From: Solimonas soli DSM 21787
GTDB lineage: Bacteria > Pseudomonadota > Gammaproteobacteria > Nevskiales > Nevskiaceae
Assembly (NCBI RefSeq): GCF_000474945.1
Contig: NZ_KI440837.1
Span: forward strand, 1-64,000
Reading direction: 5' to 3'
DNA length: 64,000 bases
Shown: positions 1-8,120 of the stretch, piece after piece
Position numbering within the stretch: the first letter of the stretch is position 1
Layout of the letters: each line of letters begins with the position of its first letter
Notes under the pieces: generated by a model
Told to the model about the DNA's origin: nothing
Seen by the model: the letters and a program-made list of their open reading frames with translations, nothing else
Databases searched by the model: none
Position numbers and translations under genes: made by a program

Positions 1-89
1 CGCGCACATGCCTGGACGTGCGGCCGCACGCATGAGAGAGCGTGCTCCCGCACCCGTTTGCGCTGCGCGCAAAGCACCGTGTCGCACGC

Positions 90-743
90 TCATGCCGAAA
101 CGCCGTCCCGTTCGAGCGCGCTGTCGTCGGGTGCTGCGTCGGCGAACAGATCGGGCTGCGCGCAGGGCGCGAAGCTCAGGCGATGCAGCGCGCAGACGCC
201 GAGGCGACGCAGCGCGGCGAGATGATCCGGCGTGCCGTAGCCCTTGTGCTTGGCGAAGCCGTAGCCCGGATAGTCGGCGTCGAGACGCCGCATCTCGCGG
301 TCGCGCGCCACCTTGGCGAGGATCGAGGCCGCCATGATCGGCGCGTGGATGGCGTCTCCTTCGACGACCGCGGAGGCCGGGCACGGCAGCTGCGGCGGCA
401 GGCGGTTGCCGTCGATCAGGCAATGCAGCGGCGCCGGCTGCAGCGCGGCGATGGCGCGCTGCATCGCCAGCATGGTTGCGTGCAGGATGTTGAGGCGTTC
501 GATCTCCTCGAGCTCGGCGCGCGCGATGGCGAACGCGAGGGCGCGCTTCTGGATCTGCTCGAACAGGGTCTCGCGCTCGGCGGCCTTGAGCTTCTTCGAA
601 TCGTCGAGGCCGCGGATGCCGTGGTTTCTGGCGAGTATGACCGCCGCCGCATAGACCGGCCCGGCGAGGCAGCCGCGCCCGGCTTCGTCGATCCCGGCGA
701 CGAGCGGAACGGTGTACGAGGCGATCGAGACGCGACGGGGCAT
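90..743 (-). CDS. rnhB: Ribonuclease HII
   Basis: Ribonuclease HII cuts the RNA strand of RNA-DNA hybrids and removes single ribonucleotides from DNA in the cytoplasm. The N-terminal signature AGIDEAGRG (about residues 16-24) carries the first catalytic Asp-Glu pair, and the C-terminal HKGYGTPDH block is typical of the family. The frame stays open upstream to 896, but those residues are Arg/Ala-rich filler; ATG at 743 gives 217 aa, the usual RNase HII size. It is last in the lpxD-fabZ-lpxA-lpxB-rnhB order seen in gammaproteobacteria, but is separated from lpxB by 279 bp that hold a 20-bp inverted repeat. A conventional GRGPLAGPV is GRGCLAGPV here. Confidence 0.95.
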   Translation of the reverse strand: MPRRVSIASYTVPLVAGIDEAGRGCLAGPVYAAAVILARNHGIRGLDDSKKLKAAERETLFEQIQKRALAFAIARAELEEIERLNILHATMLAMQRAIAALQPAPLHCLIDGNRLPPQLPCPASAVVEGDAIHAPIMAASILAKVARDREMRRLDADYPGYGFAKHKGYGTPDHLAALRRLGVCALHRLSFAPCAQPDLFADAAPDDSALERDGVSA

Positions 744-875
744 GGCGGGAATTCTAGGCGCTGCGGGCGACGAAAACAGGCTTGACGAACGCGCCGGACG
801 CGCGAACGTCCCGGCGCGACGGCGCGCGGCGGGTTCTGCGGCAAGCCCCGCTTCATGGGGCCGGCCCCTACGGGA

Positions 876-993
876 TGCCGTCTGGCAAGCCGCCATGCGG
901 CGTTGCGGGCCGCTTCCTGGGAATCACCCGAGTGCGCGTCCCGCGCCTTGCCCTTGGACGGGAACCCGGTGCCTGGCGGCTTGCCAGACGGCA
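876..993. repeat. 20-bp perfect inverted repeat, REP-like, between lpxB and rnhB
   Basis: Bases 876-895 (TGCCGTCTGGCAAGCCGCCA) return as the exact reverse complement at 974-993, with 78 bp between. The right arm also sits in a smaller imperfect hairpin (GGTGCC at 969-974 with GGCACC at 991-996). The arms lie in the only sizeable gap of this gene run. This could be a mobile palindromic repeat or an mRNA-processing or stability structure; the window holds no second copy that I can see. Confidence 0.6.
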
Positions 994-1022
994 CCACAGC
1001 GACGCGATGAGCGTCAACAGGC

Positions 1023-2168
1023 CTAGCGCTGCAGCATGCCGGCGATGATCGCCGCGGCGCGCGCCGCGGCGTCGCAGCGCAGGGTCTGGCGCACGCGGTC
1101 GAAGGCCTCGAGCTGGCGCGCGCGCGCGGCGCTGCCGGGCGTCAGCAGTTCGAGCACGGCGGCGGCGAGCCGCTCCGGCGTCGCCCGGTCCTGCAGCAGT
1201 TCGGGCACCGTCGGTTGGTCGGCGAGCAGGTTCGGCAGGCTGACGTACCGGGTCTTCAGCATGCCGGCCTTCAGCAGCAGCCAGGCCGTCACCGGCGAGC
1301 CGCGATAGGCCACCACCATCGGCCGGCCGACCAGCAGGCATTCCAGCGTGGCGGTGCCGGAGGCGATCAGCACTGCGTCGGCGGCACGCATCACCTCGCG
1401 CGACTGGCCGTCGAGCAGCGTCCACGGCAGCTGCGGCGCGTGCTCGGCGATCGCCGCCTGCATGGCCGCACGCAAGCCGGGCTTGGCGAGCGGCGTGACG
1501 AAACGCACGTCGGCAAGCTGCGCGGCGATGCGCCGCGCCGCCTGCGCGAACGGCGCGGCCAGGTATTTCAGTTCCGAACCGCGGCTGCCCGGCAGCACGG
1601 CGACGGTCGGCGTGTCGAGCGGCAGGCCGAGCGCGGCACGCGCCTCGCGCGGCGTCACCGCGGCATCGAGTTCGTCGGCCAGCGGATGGCCGATGTAGTC
1701 GGCGGCGACGCCGCGCTGCGCGTAGAACGCCGGCTCGAAGGGAAACAGGCAGAGGATGCGCTCGACCGCCCTGGCGATGGTCTTCACGCGGCCGGCGCGC
1801 CAGGCCCAGACCGTCGGGCTGACGACGTGCACGGTGCGCAGGTCCTGCACGCGCAGCGCGCGTTCGACGCCGAGATTGAAATCCGGTGCGTCGATGCCGA
1901 TGACGACGTCCGGCCGGTCGAGCGAGAACCGTGCGATCAGCTCGCGGCGCAGGCGCAGGATGCGCGGCAGCGCCGGCAGCACTTCGGCGATGCCCATCAC
2001 CGACAGCTGGTCGATCGAGGCGATCGCCTCGCAGCCGGCGGCGCGCATGTGCGGCCCGGCCACGCCGTAGAACTGCGCGTGCGGCAGCCGCGCGCGCAGC
2101 GCCTCGATCAGCGCGGCACCGAGCAGGTCGCCGGACAGCTCGCCGGCGATCAGCGCGATCTTCAGCAT
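1023..2168 (-). CDS. lpxB: Lipid-A-disaccharide synthase
   Basis: LpxB (GT19 family) condenses UDP-2,3-diacylglucosamine with lipid X to form the lipid A disaccharide at the inner face of the cytoplasmic membrane. The protein is 381 aa, normal length. The N-terminus has the family signature GELSGD (about residues 9-14), followed by SPTVWAWR near residue 118 and AVLPGSRGSE near residue 192. It follows the peroxiredoxin gene by 34 bp in the minus-strand lipid A run, so the acyltransferase (lpxA), thioester dehydratase (fabZ) and disaccharide synthase lie on one likely transcript. Confidence 0.97.
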   Translation of the reverse strand: MLKIALIAGELSGDLLGAALIEALRARLPHAQFYGVAGPHMRAAGCEAIASIDQLSVMGIAEVLPALPRILRLRRELIARFSLDRPDVVIGIDAPDFNLGVERALRVQDLRTVHVVSPTVWAWRAGRVKTIARAVERILCLFPFEPAFYAQRGVAADYIGHPLADELDAAVTPREARAALGLPLDTPTVAVLPGSRGSELKYLAAPFAQAARRIAAQLADVRFVTPLAKPGLRAAMQAAIAEHAPQLPWTLLDGQSREVMRAADAVLIASGTATLECLLVGRPMVVAYRGSPVTAWLLLKAGMLKTRYVSLPNLLADQPTVPELLQDRATPERLAAAVLELLTPGSAARARQLEAFDRVRQTLRCDAAARAAAIIAGMLQR

Positions 2169-2202
2169 CGCGCGCGAACGTCCGCCCGTCGTGCCGGCGC
2201 CC

Positions 2203-2757
2203 TCACGAAGCCGGCTGCGCCGGCTTCTGCGCCTTCCACTGCCTGATGGCGTTCAGCGTGTTGGCGACGTGCTGGCTCGGGTCCATCGCGCTATAGGCGT
2301 AGAGGATCTTGGCGTCCGGGGTGATGACGTAGGAAATGCGGCTGGCGTAATTCACCAGCGGCAGCTTGGCGTCGTAGGCCGTCATGATCTTTGCGTCGGC
2401 GTCGGCGGCGACCGGAAACTTGCCGCCGCATTCGGTCAGCGAGAACTTGTGCAGGGTATCGATGGCGTCGCCCGACACGCCGATCACCGTCGCGCCCAGC
2501 GCCTTGTACTGGTCCATCGCCTCGGCGAACAGATGCGCTTCCACAGTGCAGCCCTTGGTGAAGGCCTTCGGGTAGAAGTAGACGACGACCGGACCGCGCC
2601 TGAGGGCGTCGGCCAGCGAGAAGGCGTAGTCCTTGCCGGCCAGCGACGCCGGCGCCGAGAAATCCGGCGCGCTGGCGCCCGCCTCCAGCGCGGCGCTCGC
2701 CGGCATGACGACGCCGAGTCCGAGCAGTGCCGCGATCCACCATTTGCTTATGCGCAT
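2203..2757 (-). CDS. Exported AhpC/TSA-family (PrxQ-like) peroxiredoxin
   Basis: A thiol peroxidase predicted to reduce peroxides outside the cytoplasm. Residues 1-22 form a classic signal peptide (basic MRISK, hydrophobic core, PASA then AL), so it should be periplasmic. The peroxidatic cysteine is C70 in KAFTKGCTVE. No Cys lies five residues later, as in alpha2-type Bcp; instead C110 (LTECGG) could be the resolving cysteine, as in alpha3-type PrxQ. At 184 aa it is slightly longer than cytoplasmic Bcp because of the leader. It sits between lpxA and lpxB, which are normally adjacent, spaced 36 and 34 bp, so it is probably co-transcribed with lipid A synthesis. A second, cytoplasmic Bcp is at 51.2 kb. 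Confidence 0.88.
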   Translation of the reverse strand: MRISKWWIAALLGLGVVMPASAALEAGASAPDFSAPASLAGKDYAFSLADALRRGPVVVYFYPKAFTKGCTVEAHLFAEAMDQYKALGATVIGVSGDAIDTLHKFSLTECGGKFPVAADADAKIMTAYDAKLPLVNYASRISYVITPDAKILYAYSAMDPSQHVANTLNAIRQWKAQKPAQPAS

Positions 2758-2793
2758 GACCTTCTCCTTGAGCCTTGGGCCGCCGGCGCGCGC

Positions 2794-3579
2794 TCAGCGT
2801 TGCAGCGCGCGCTTCGAACCTTCGATGAACTTCAGCATGTACGCGACCTGCGCCGATCCGGATGCCATCTGCGCCAGCTCGAGCTTGACGTTCTCCATCG
2901 TCTGGCCCGACAGGAAGATCAGCTTGTACGCGTCCTTGATCGCCGCGACGTCTTCGGCACTGAAGCCGCGCCGGCGCAGGCCCTCGGCATTGATGCCGCG
3001 CGCTTCGGCCGGATGGCCCTGGACCATGATGAAAGGCACCACGTCGCGGGTGATGACGCTGCCGCCGCCGGTGAAGACATGATTGCCGATCTGGCAGTAC
3101 TGGTGGATCAGCGTGTAGCCGCCGCAGCCGACGTAGTCGCCGAGCAGCACGTGGCCGGCGAGCGAGGTGTTGTTGGCGAGGATGTTGTGGCTGCCGACGA
3201 TGCAGTCGTGGCCGATGTGCACCGCGGCCATGATCCAGTTGCGATCGCCGACCCTGGTCAGGCCGTCCTTTTCCTTCATCGTGCCGCGCTGGATCGTCAC
3301 GTATTCGCGGATCGTGTTGCCGTCACCGATCTCGACGCGCGTCGGATCATCCGGCTTGGCGGTCATGTCCTGCGAAATCTCACCGAGCGAGGCGAACTGG
3401 AAGATCCTGTTGTGCTTGCCGATCGTCATCGGCCCGCGCAGCACGACATGCGGACCGACGACCGTGCCCTCGCCGATCGTCACGCCCGGACCGACGATGC
3501 TGTACGGGCCGACCTCGACCGTCTCGTGCAGTTCGGCCTTCGGATCGATGATCGCGGTCGGGTGAATGCGGCTGCTCAC
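2794..3579 (-). CDS. lpxA: Acyl-ACP--UDP-N-acetylglucosamine O-acyltransferase
   Basis: LpxA starts lipid A synthesis by moving a 3-hydroxyacyl chain from ACP to UDP-GlcNAc in the cytoplasm. The left-handed beta-helix hexapeptide repeats fill most of the protein. The SLGEISQD block, the catalytic-His segment AVHIGHDC and the C-terminal helical segment with EGLRRRGFS match LpxA. I chose GTG at 3579, which overlaps the fabZ stop as GTGA and gives 261 aa (E. coli LpxA is 262). The frame is open further upstream to 3621 but would run into fabZ. The overlap implies translational coupling to fabZ. Confidence 0.96.
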   Translation of the reverse strand: MSSRIHPTAIIDPKAELHETVEVGPYSIVGPGVTIGEGTVVGPHVVLRGPMTIGKHNRIFQFASLGEISQDMTAKPDDPTRVEIGDGNTIREYVTIQRGTMKEKDGLTRVGDRNWIMAAVHIGHDCIVGSHNILANNTSLAGHVLLGDYVGCGGYTLIHQYCQIGNHVFTGGGSVITRDVVPFIMVQGHPAEARGINAEGLRRRGFSAEDVAAIKDAYKLIFLSGQTMENVKLELAQMASGSAQVAYMLKFIEGSKRALQR

Positions 3580-4061
3580 GATTCGACGCCCTCGTCGTAT
3601 TTCGCGGTGCGCAGCACGCACATGATCTCCGCCTCGCTGGCCAGCTCGCCGTCGACGGTGGCGCGCGTGCGGAATTTCCAGATGTCGCGCTTGTGCTTCT
3701 CGAGCTCGACGTGGAAGGTCAGGGTGTCGCCCGGCGTCACCGGCCGCTTGAAGCGGCAGTTGTCGATGCCGGCGAAATACAGCACCAGGCCGTCCTTGGC
3801 GGACAGGCCCGACTTGTGGATGGCGAGCAGGCCACAGGCCTGCGCCAGCGCCTCGATCTGCAGCACGCCCGGCATGGTCGGCAGGCCGGGGAAATGGCCC
3901 GGGAAGAACGGCTCGTTGAAGGTGACGTTCTTGATCGCGGTCAGCGTCATCTTCTCCGCGTCGATCGCCGTCACCCGATCGACCAGCAGGAACGGATAGC
4001 GGTGTGGCAGCAGCTTGAGGATCTGGCAGATATCAAAGGTTGGCGTCGTTGTTGTCGTCAT
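3576..4061 (-). CDS. fabZ: (3R)-hydroxyacyl-ACP dehydratase
   Basis: FabZ dehydrates 3-hydroxyacyl-ACP in fatty acid elongation and competes with LpxA and LpxD for the same substrate pool. The 161-aa hot-dog-fold protein shows the catalytic-His motif LLPHRYPFLLVD (about residues 17-28), the PGHFPG motif and the catalytic Glu in GVLQIEALAQ. Its start overlaps the lpxD 3' end by 29 bp; AGGACG just before the ATG can serve as ribosome binding site. Its stop overlaps the lpxA GTG. A run of five threonines follows the initiator. Confidence 0.97.
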   Translation of the reverse strand: MTTTTTPTFDICQILKLLPHRYPFLLVDRVTAIDAEKMTLTAIKNVTFNEPFFPGHFPGLPTMPGVLQIEALAQACGLLAIHKSGLSAKDGLVLYFAGIDNCRFKRPVTPGDTLTFHVELEKHKRDIWKFRTRATVDGELASEAEIMCVLRTAKYDEGVES

Positions 4062-5097
4062 CGTCCTGTGACCCTTGGGGGAGACGGAGGTGTTGCTCGA
4101 GCGCCTGCAGGCGCGCTTCCAGCTTGCCCAGGCGCCGCACCCGCGCCACGGTCTTGCGCCATTCGCGGGCGTCGTCGAGCGGCAGACCGGAGCCGTAGAT
4201 GCCGCGCTGCCGGATCGAGTTCGTCACCATGGCACGGCCCAGCACGACGACGTCGTCGGCGATCTCGATATGGCCGTTGATGCCTACCGCGCCGCCAATC
4301 ATACAGCGGCGCCCGACGCGGGTACTGCCGGCGATGCCGGTGTGCGCGGCGATCGCCGTATGCGCGCCGATCCGGCAGTTGTGGGCGATCTGGATCAGGT
4401 TGTCGAGGCGCACGCCGTTCTCGATCACCGTGTCGTCGATCGCGCCGCGGTCGATGCAGGTATTGGCGCCGATCTCGACGTCGTCGCCGATCAGCAGCGA
4501 GCCGAGCTGCGGCACCTCCTCCCAGCCGTTCGGGCCGCGCGCGTTGCCGAAACCGCGCGAGCCGAGCACGGCGCCGGCCTGCACCTGGCAGCGCGCGCCG
4601 ACGCGCACGCGCGGCCCGACCCAGACACGGGCGACGAGGCGCGTGCGCTCGCCGATCACGGCGTCGCGCGCGACGACGCAGCCGGGGCCGACGAAGACCT
4701 GCGCGCCGAGCTGCGCGCCGGCCTCGATCAGCGCGCCGGCGCCGACGTGGCAGCCCTCGCCGAGCGTCGCGCCGGCCGCGACCACGGCGCTGGCATGCAC
4801 GCCGGGCGCGAAATCGCGGTCCGGATCGAACAGCGCGGCGATGCGCGCGTAGGCCAGATACGGATCGGGCGCGACCAGGCCCGCGGTCCGCAGCGCCTCG
4901 GCGTCGCGCGGATGGACGATGACCACGGCCGCCGCCGTCGTCGCCAGCTCGGCGCGCAGCCTGGGATTCGACAGGAAGCTGAGGCAGCCCGCCTTGCCCG
5001 GCGACAGTCCGCAGACCCCGGACACCGGCGTGGACGGATCGCCGCGCGAAGTGAGGCCGAAGCGCTGCGCGAGATCTTGGAGCGTGTAGGAAGCCAT
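4033..5097 (-). CDS. lpxD: UDP-3-O-acylglucosamine N-acyltransferase
   Basis: LpxD adds the second 3-hydroxyacyl chain to UDP-3-O-acylglucosamine in lipid A synthesis. ATG at 5097 (MASYTLQDLAQRFG) gives 354 aa, close to the family size. The N-terminal uridine-binding domain is followed from about residue 100 by hexapeptide repeats of the left-handed beta-helix. The NLIQIAHNCRIG segment holds the catalytic His. The C-terminus is an amphipathic helix ending in an unusually acidic tail (several Asp and Asn). It overlaps fabZ by 29 bp. A 12-bp hairpin at 5163-5190 separates it from skp. Confidence 0.95.
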   Translation of the reverse strand: MASYTLQDLAQRFGLTSRGDPSTPVSGVCGLSPGKAGCLSFLSNPRLRAELATTAAAVVIVHPRDAEALRTAGLVAPDPYLAYARIAALFDPDRDFAPGVHASAVVAAGATLGEGCHVGAGALIEAGAQLGAQVFVGPGCVVARDAVIGERTRLVARVWVGPRVRVGARCQVQAGAVLGSRGFGNARGPNGWEEVPQLGSLLIGDDVEIGANTCIDRGAIDDTVIENGVRLDNLIQIAHNCRIGAHTAIAAHTGIAGSTRVGRRCMIGGAVGINGHIEIADDVVVLGRAMVTNSIRQRGIYGSGLPLDDAREWRKTVARVRRLGKLEARLQALEQHLRLPQGSQDDDDNNDANL

Positions 5098-5153
5098 GGA
5101 CGCGGAGTGGATGTGCGGCGGCAGGCTAGAGCCTAGCCGGGCGCCGGCAGGGC

Positions 5154-5190
5154 GCGCAAACAACGACGGCCTGCGCAGGCAGGCCGTCGT
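5154..5190 (-). terminator. Hairpin terminator candidate between skp and lpxD
   Basis: Bases 5163-5174 and 5179-5190 form a perfect 12-bp stem with a 4-base loop. Read on the minus strand it is followed by TGTTTGCG, a short T-rich run, so it could end part of the bamA-skp transcript before lpxD. The T-tract is weak, so read-through is likely. Confidence 0.55.
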
Positions 5191-5238
5191 GAACCATGCG
5201 GCGGGCTCGCTCGGCGCAGCGCCGCCGCCGGCCGCGGC

Positions 5239-5757
5239 CTACTTGCCGCCCGGCGTCTGCAGGCGCTTCAGCACGTCGTCGGTGATGTCCATGTCCGGCT
5301 TGGCGAACACCGGCTCGTCGACGACCAGATCGAGATTCTTTTCCTTGGCGACGGCGTCGATCACGCCCTTGATCGCCGTCATCGCCTTCGACAGCTGCTC
5401 CTGGCGCGCCTTGTTGAAATCTTCCTGCAACTGGCGGCCCTTGGCTTCGATGTCGATGCGGCGCGTCGTCAGATCCTTCTCCTTCTTCGCGCGATCGGCG
5501 GCCGCGAGCAGATCGGCTTCCTTCTGGTAGGCGCCGATGTCGTCCTGCAGCTTCTTGCCTTCGGCCTGCAGGTCGTTGTTGCGGCGGTCGAACTGTGCCT
5601 TGAGCTGGTCCTGGGCGGCCTTGAACTGCGGCGCCTTGGCGGTGAGCTCGGCGGAACGCAGCACGCCGATCTTGACGTCGGCCAGCGCCGGCAGCGCCGT
5701 CATGGCCAGAACGATAGCGGCAATGGCGCCGGTGATGGCGCGGGTCTTACGAATCAT
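5239..5757 (-). CDS. skp: Periplasmic chaperone Skp/OmpH
   Basis: Skp is a trimeric periplasmic chaperone that holds unfolded outer-membrane proteins on their way to the BAM complex. The first 26 residues are a signal peptide ending ALPALA before DVKIGVL. The rest is a charged, mostly helical coiled-coil region of about 100 residues (rich in Lys, Asp, Gln), matching the jellyfish tentacles, and the DLVVDEPVFA strand near the C-terminus is typical. The length of 172 aa fits. It lies 36 bp downstream of bamA, the standard order. Confidence 0.94.
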   Translation of the reverse strand: MIRKTRAITGAIAAIVLAMTALPALADVKIGVLRSAELTAKAPQFKAAQDQLKAQFDRRNNDLQAEGKKLQDDIGAYQKEADLLAAADRAKKEKDLTTRRIDIEAKGRQLQEDFNKARQEQLSKAMTAIKGVIDAVAKEKNLDLVVDEPVFAKPDMDITDDVLKRLQTPGGK

Positions 5758-5793
5758 GTCTCTCTCTCGTGTCGTCGTGTTGCTGCAGAAATT

Positions 5794-8103
5794 TTAGAAG
5801 CCGGAGCCGAAGGTGATCTGGAAGCGATCCTGATCGTCACCCGGTTTCGGATTGAGCGGGAACGCATAGCTCAGGTCGAGCAGGCCGAGGAACGGCGTGA
5901 ACCAGGAGAAGGCGATACCGGCCGACTGGCGCAGTTCGTCGAACTCGAAGTCGCCGGGCTTGGCGAACACATTGCCGACGTCCCAGAAGGCTTCCAGGCG
6001 CGTCGACTTGCCGTCGCTCTCGATCGGCAGGGGGATGATGATATTGGTCTGCGCCGTGGTGCGCAGCTTGCCACCGTAAGGGTTGCCGAACAGGTTGGTC
6101 GGATGGTCGTGCGGACCGAGCGAGCCGTCCTTGTAGCCGCGCACCGTGCGCGAACCGCCGGCGAAGTAGTTTTCCCACGGCGGCACGTCGCTGCTGCCGT
6201 AGCTGTCGACCAAGCCGATCGAGCCGTTGATCTCGGCGGTGAACTTCCAGAACAGCGGCACGTACTGCTGGGCGCGGTAGCTGAGGTTGTAGTACTCGAG
6301 GTCGCTGCCCGGCAGCGCGAGATCCATGGTCAGCGAGTGCAGCGCGCCGCGCGTCGCGAAGAAGGTGCGGTTGCGCGAGTCGTAGCTGATGCCGGTGCGC
6401 GCCTGGTACGTGAAGAACTCGGTGCCGTTGTCGATGACGAACCTGAGGATTTCGTCCGAGCTGCTCGACGGGAAGGTGTCGACCGCGGTGTTCTCGATGC
6501 CGAAGCCGGCGCGCAGCGCGACGAATTCCGACAGCGGGATGCCGTAGGTCAGGTTCGCCGCCAGCGTGTTGGTGTTGAAGCCCGACGAATAGCGGATCAC
6601 CGATTCCGACTTGCGGTACGACAGCGAGATCGTCTGCGCGATGCCGTCCTCGGTGAAGTAAGGATCGGTCCACGACAGGTTGATCGCCCGCGAGATCGCG
6701 TTGTTCTCGGCCTGCAGGTCGATGCGGTTGCCGGTGCCGAGGAAATTCGTGTGCGTGATCTGGCCGGTGATCAGGAAGCCGGACGAGCCCGAGTAGCCGA
6801 CGCCGAACTGCAGCGAGCCCGGCGGGCGCTCCTTGACCTTGAAGGCGACGTCGACGAGATCGTCGCTGCCGGGCACCGGCTTGGTGTCGACTTCCGCTTC
6901 CTCGATGAACGGCAGGCGCGTGAGACGCACGCGCGAACGCTCGATCGACGACTTCGCATACGGCGCCGCCTCGAGCTGGCGCATCTCGCGGCGCAGCGTC
7001 TCGTCGTTGGTGCCGCTGTTGCCGGTGAAGCTGATCTGGCGGACGTAGGCGCGCTTGCCGGGGTCGACCACGTAGTTCAGCGAGACTTCCTTCTTGTCCT
7101 CGTCGACCTCCGGCACCGGCGTCACCTTGGCGAAGGCGTAGCCGATGTCCGACAGCGCCGCCTCGATGCGATCCGACGACTCGGTCGCTTCCTTGCGCGA
7201 GAAGGTCTGGCCGGCCTGCGTCGAGGTCAGCGCCTCGAGGTAGCGCTCGTTGAGGATGGTGTTGCCCGAGTAGCGGCGGTCCTTGATCTTGTAGATGTCG
7301 CCTTCGGTGACGTTGATCGTCACGTAGATCGACTTCTTGTCCGGCGTCAGCGCGACCTGCACGGAGTCGACCGAGAACTTCAGGTAGCCGCGGTCCTGGT
7401 AGTAGGACTGCAGCTTCTCGAGATCGCCGGACAGGGCCTGCTTGGAGTAGCGGTCGCTCTTCTGGAACGGCACCCAGTTGGTGGTCTTCAGGCTCAGCTG
7501 GTCGAGCAGATCCTGGGTCTTGAAGACGTGGTTGCCGATGATGTTGATGTCGGTGATCTTGGTGACCGAGCCTTCGGTGACCTTGATGTTCAGCGACACG
7601 CGGTTGTTCGGCTCCTCGGTGACCTTGGTCTCGATGCCGACGTCGTAGTAGCCGTTGGCGAAGTACTGGCGGCGCAGTTCCTGCTCCACCTGATCGAGCA
7701 GGTCGCGGCGGAACAGCTCGCCGTCGGCGAGGCCGAGATCCTTCAGCGACTTCTTCAGCTCGTCGCCGCCGATCTTCTCGTTGCCCTCGATCTTGAAGGT
7801 CGAGATCGCCGGTCGCTCGACGAGCTTGACGACCAGCGCATTGCCGTCGCGCTCGAGCTGCACGTCCTGAAACAGGCCCGAGCCGTACAGGGCCCGGATC
7901 GCCTGCGTCGAGGTCGCGCTGTTGAGTTCGTCGCCGGCGGTCAACGGCAGATAGGTGAGCACCGTGCCGATCTCGAGGCGCTGCAGGCCCTCGGCACGAA
8001 TCTCGGAAATCTTGAAGGGCTCGAAGGCATGCGCCTGCGCCGTCAGCGCCAGTGCGGCCAGAGCGGTGGCAATGGCCGTCTTGGAAGTCTTGAGTCTTTT
8101 CAC
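5794..8103 (-). CDS. bamA: Outer membrane protein assembly factor BamA
   Basis: BamA is the essential Omp85 core of the BAM complex, which folds beta-barrel proteins into the outer membrane. A signal peptide covers about residues 1-26 (ending AHA before FEPF). Five POTRA domains follow, up to about residue 345. A 16-strand barrel fills the rest and ends with the terminal-Phe signature FGSGF. The barrel segment holds VRGYKDGSLGP, the loop-6 VRGY/F-type motif. The length of 769 aa is normal. It lies between rseP (17 bp upstream) and skp. Confidence 0.98.
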   Translation of the reverse strand: MKRLKTSKTAIATALAALALTAQAHAFEPFKISEIRAEGLQRLEIGTVLTYLPLTAGDELNSATSTQAIRALYGSGLFQDVQLERDGNALVVKLVERPAISTFKIEGNEKIGGDELKKSLKDLGLADGELFRRDLLDQVEQELRRQYFANGYYDVGIETKVTEEPNNRVSLNIKVTEGSVTKITDINIIGNHVFKTQDLLDQLSLKTTNWVPFQKSDRYSKQALSGDLEKLQSYYQDRGYLKFSVDSVQVALTPDKKSIYVTINVTEGDIYKIKDRRYSGNTILNERYLEALTSTQAGQTFSRKEATESSDRIEAALSDIGYAFAKVTPVPEVDEDKKEVSLNYVVDPGKRAYVRQISFTGNSGTNDETLRREMRQLEAAPYAKSSIERSRVRLTRLPFIEEAEVDTKPVPGSDDLVDVAFKVKERPPGSLQFGVGYSGSSGFLITGQITHTNFLGTGNRIDLQAENNAISRAINLSWTDPYFTEDGIAQTISLSYRKSESVIRYSSGFNTNTLAANLTYGIPLSEFVALRAGFGIENTAVDTFPSSSSDEILRFVIDNGTEFFTYQARTGISYDSRNRTFFATRGALHSLTMDLALPGSDLEYYNLSYRAQQYVPLFWKFTAEINGSIGLVDSYGSSDVPPWENYFAGGSRTVRGYKDGSLGPHDHPTNLFGNPYGGKLRTTAQTNIIIPLPIESDGKSTRLEAFWDVGNVFAKPGDFEFDELRQSAGIAFSWFTPFLGLLDLSYAFPLNPKPGDDQDRFQITFGSGF

Positions 8104-8120
8104 CGGCTCTATTCTTTAGA

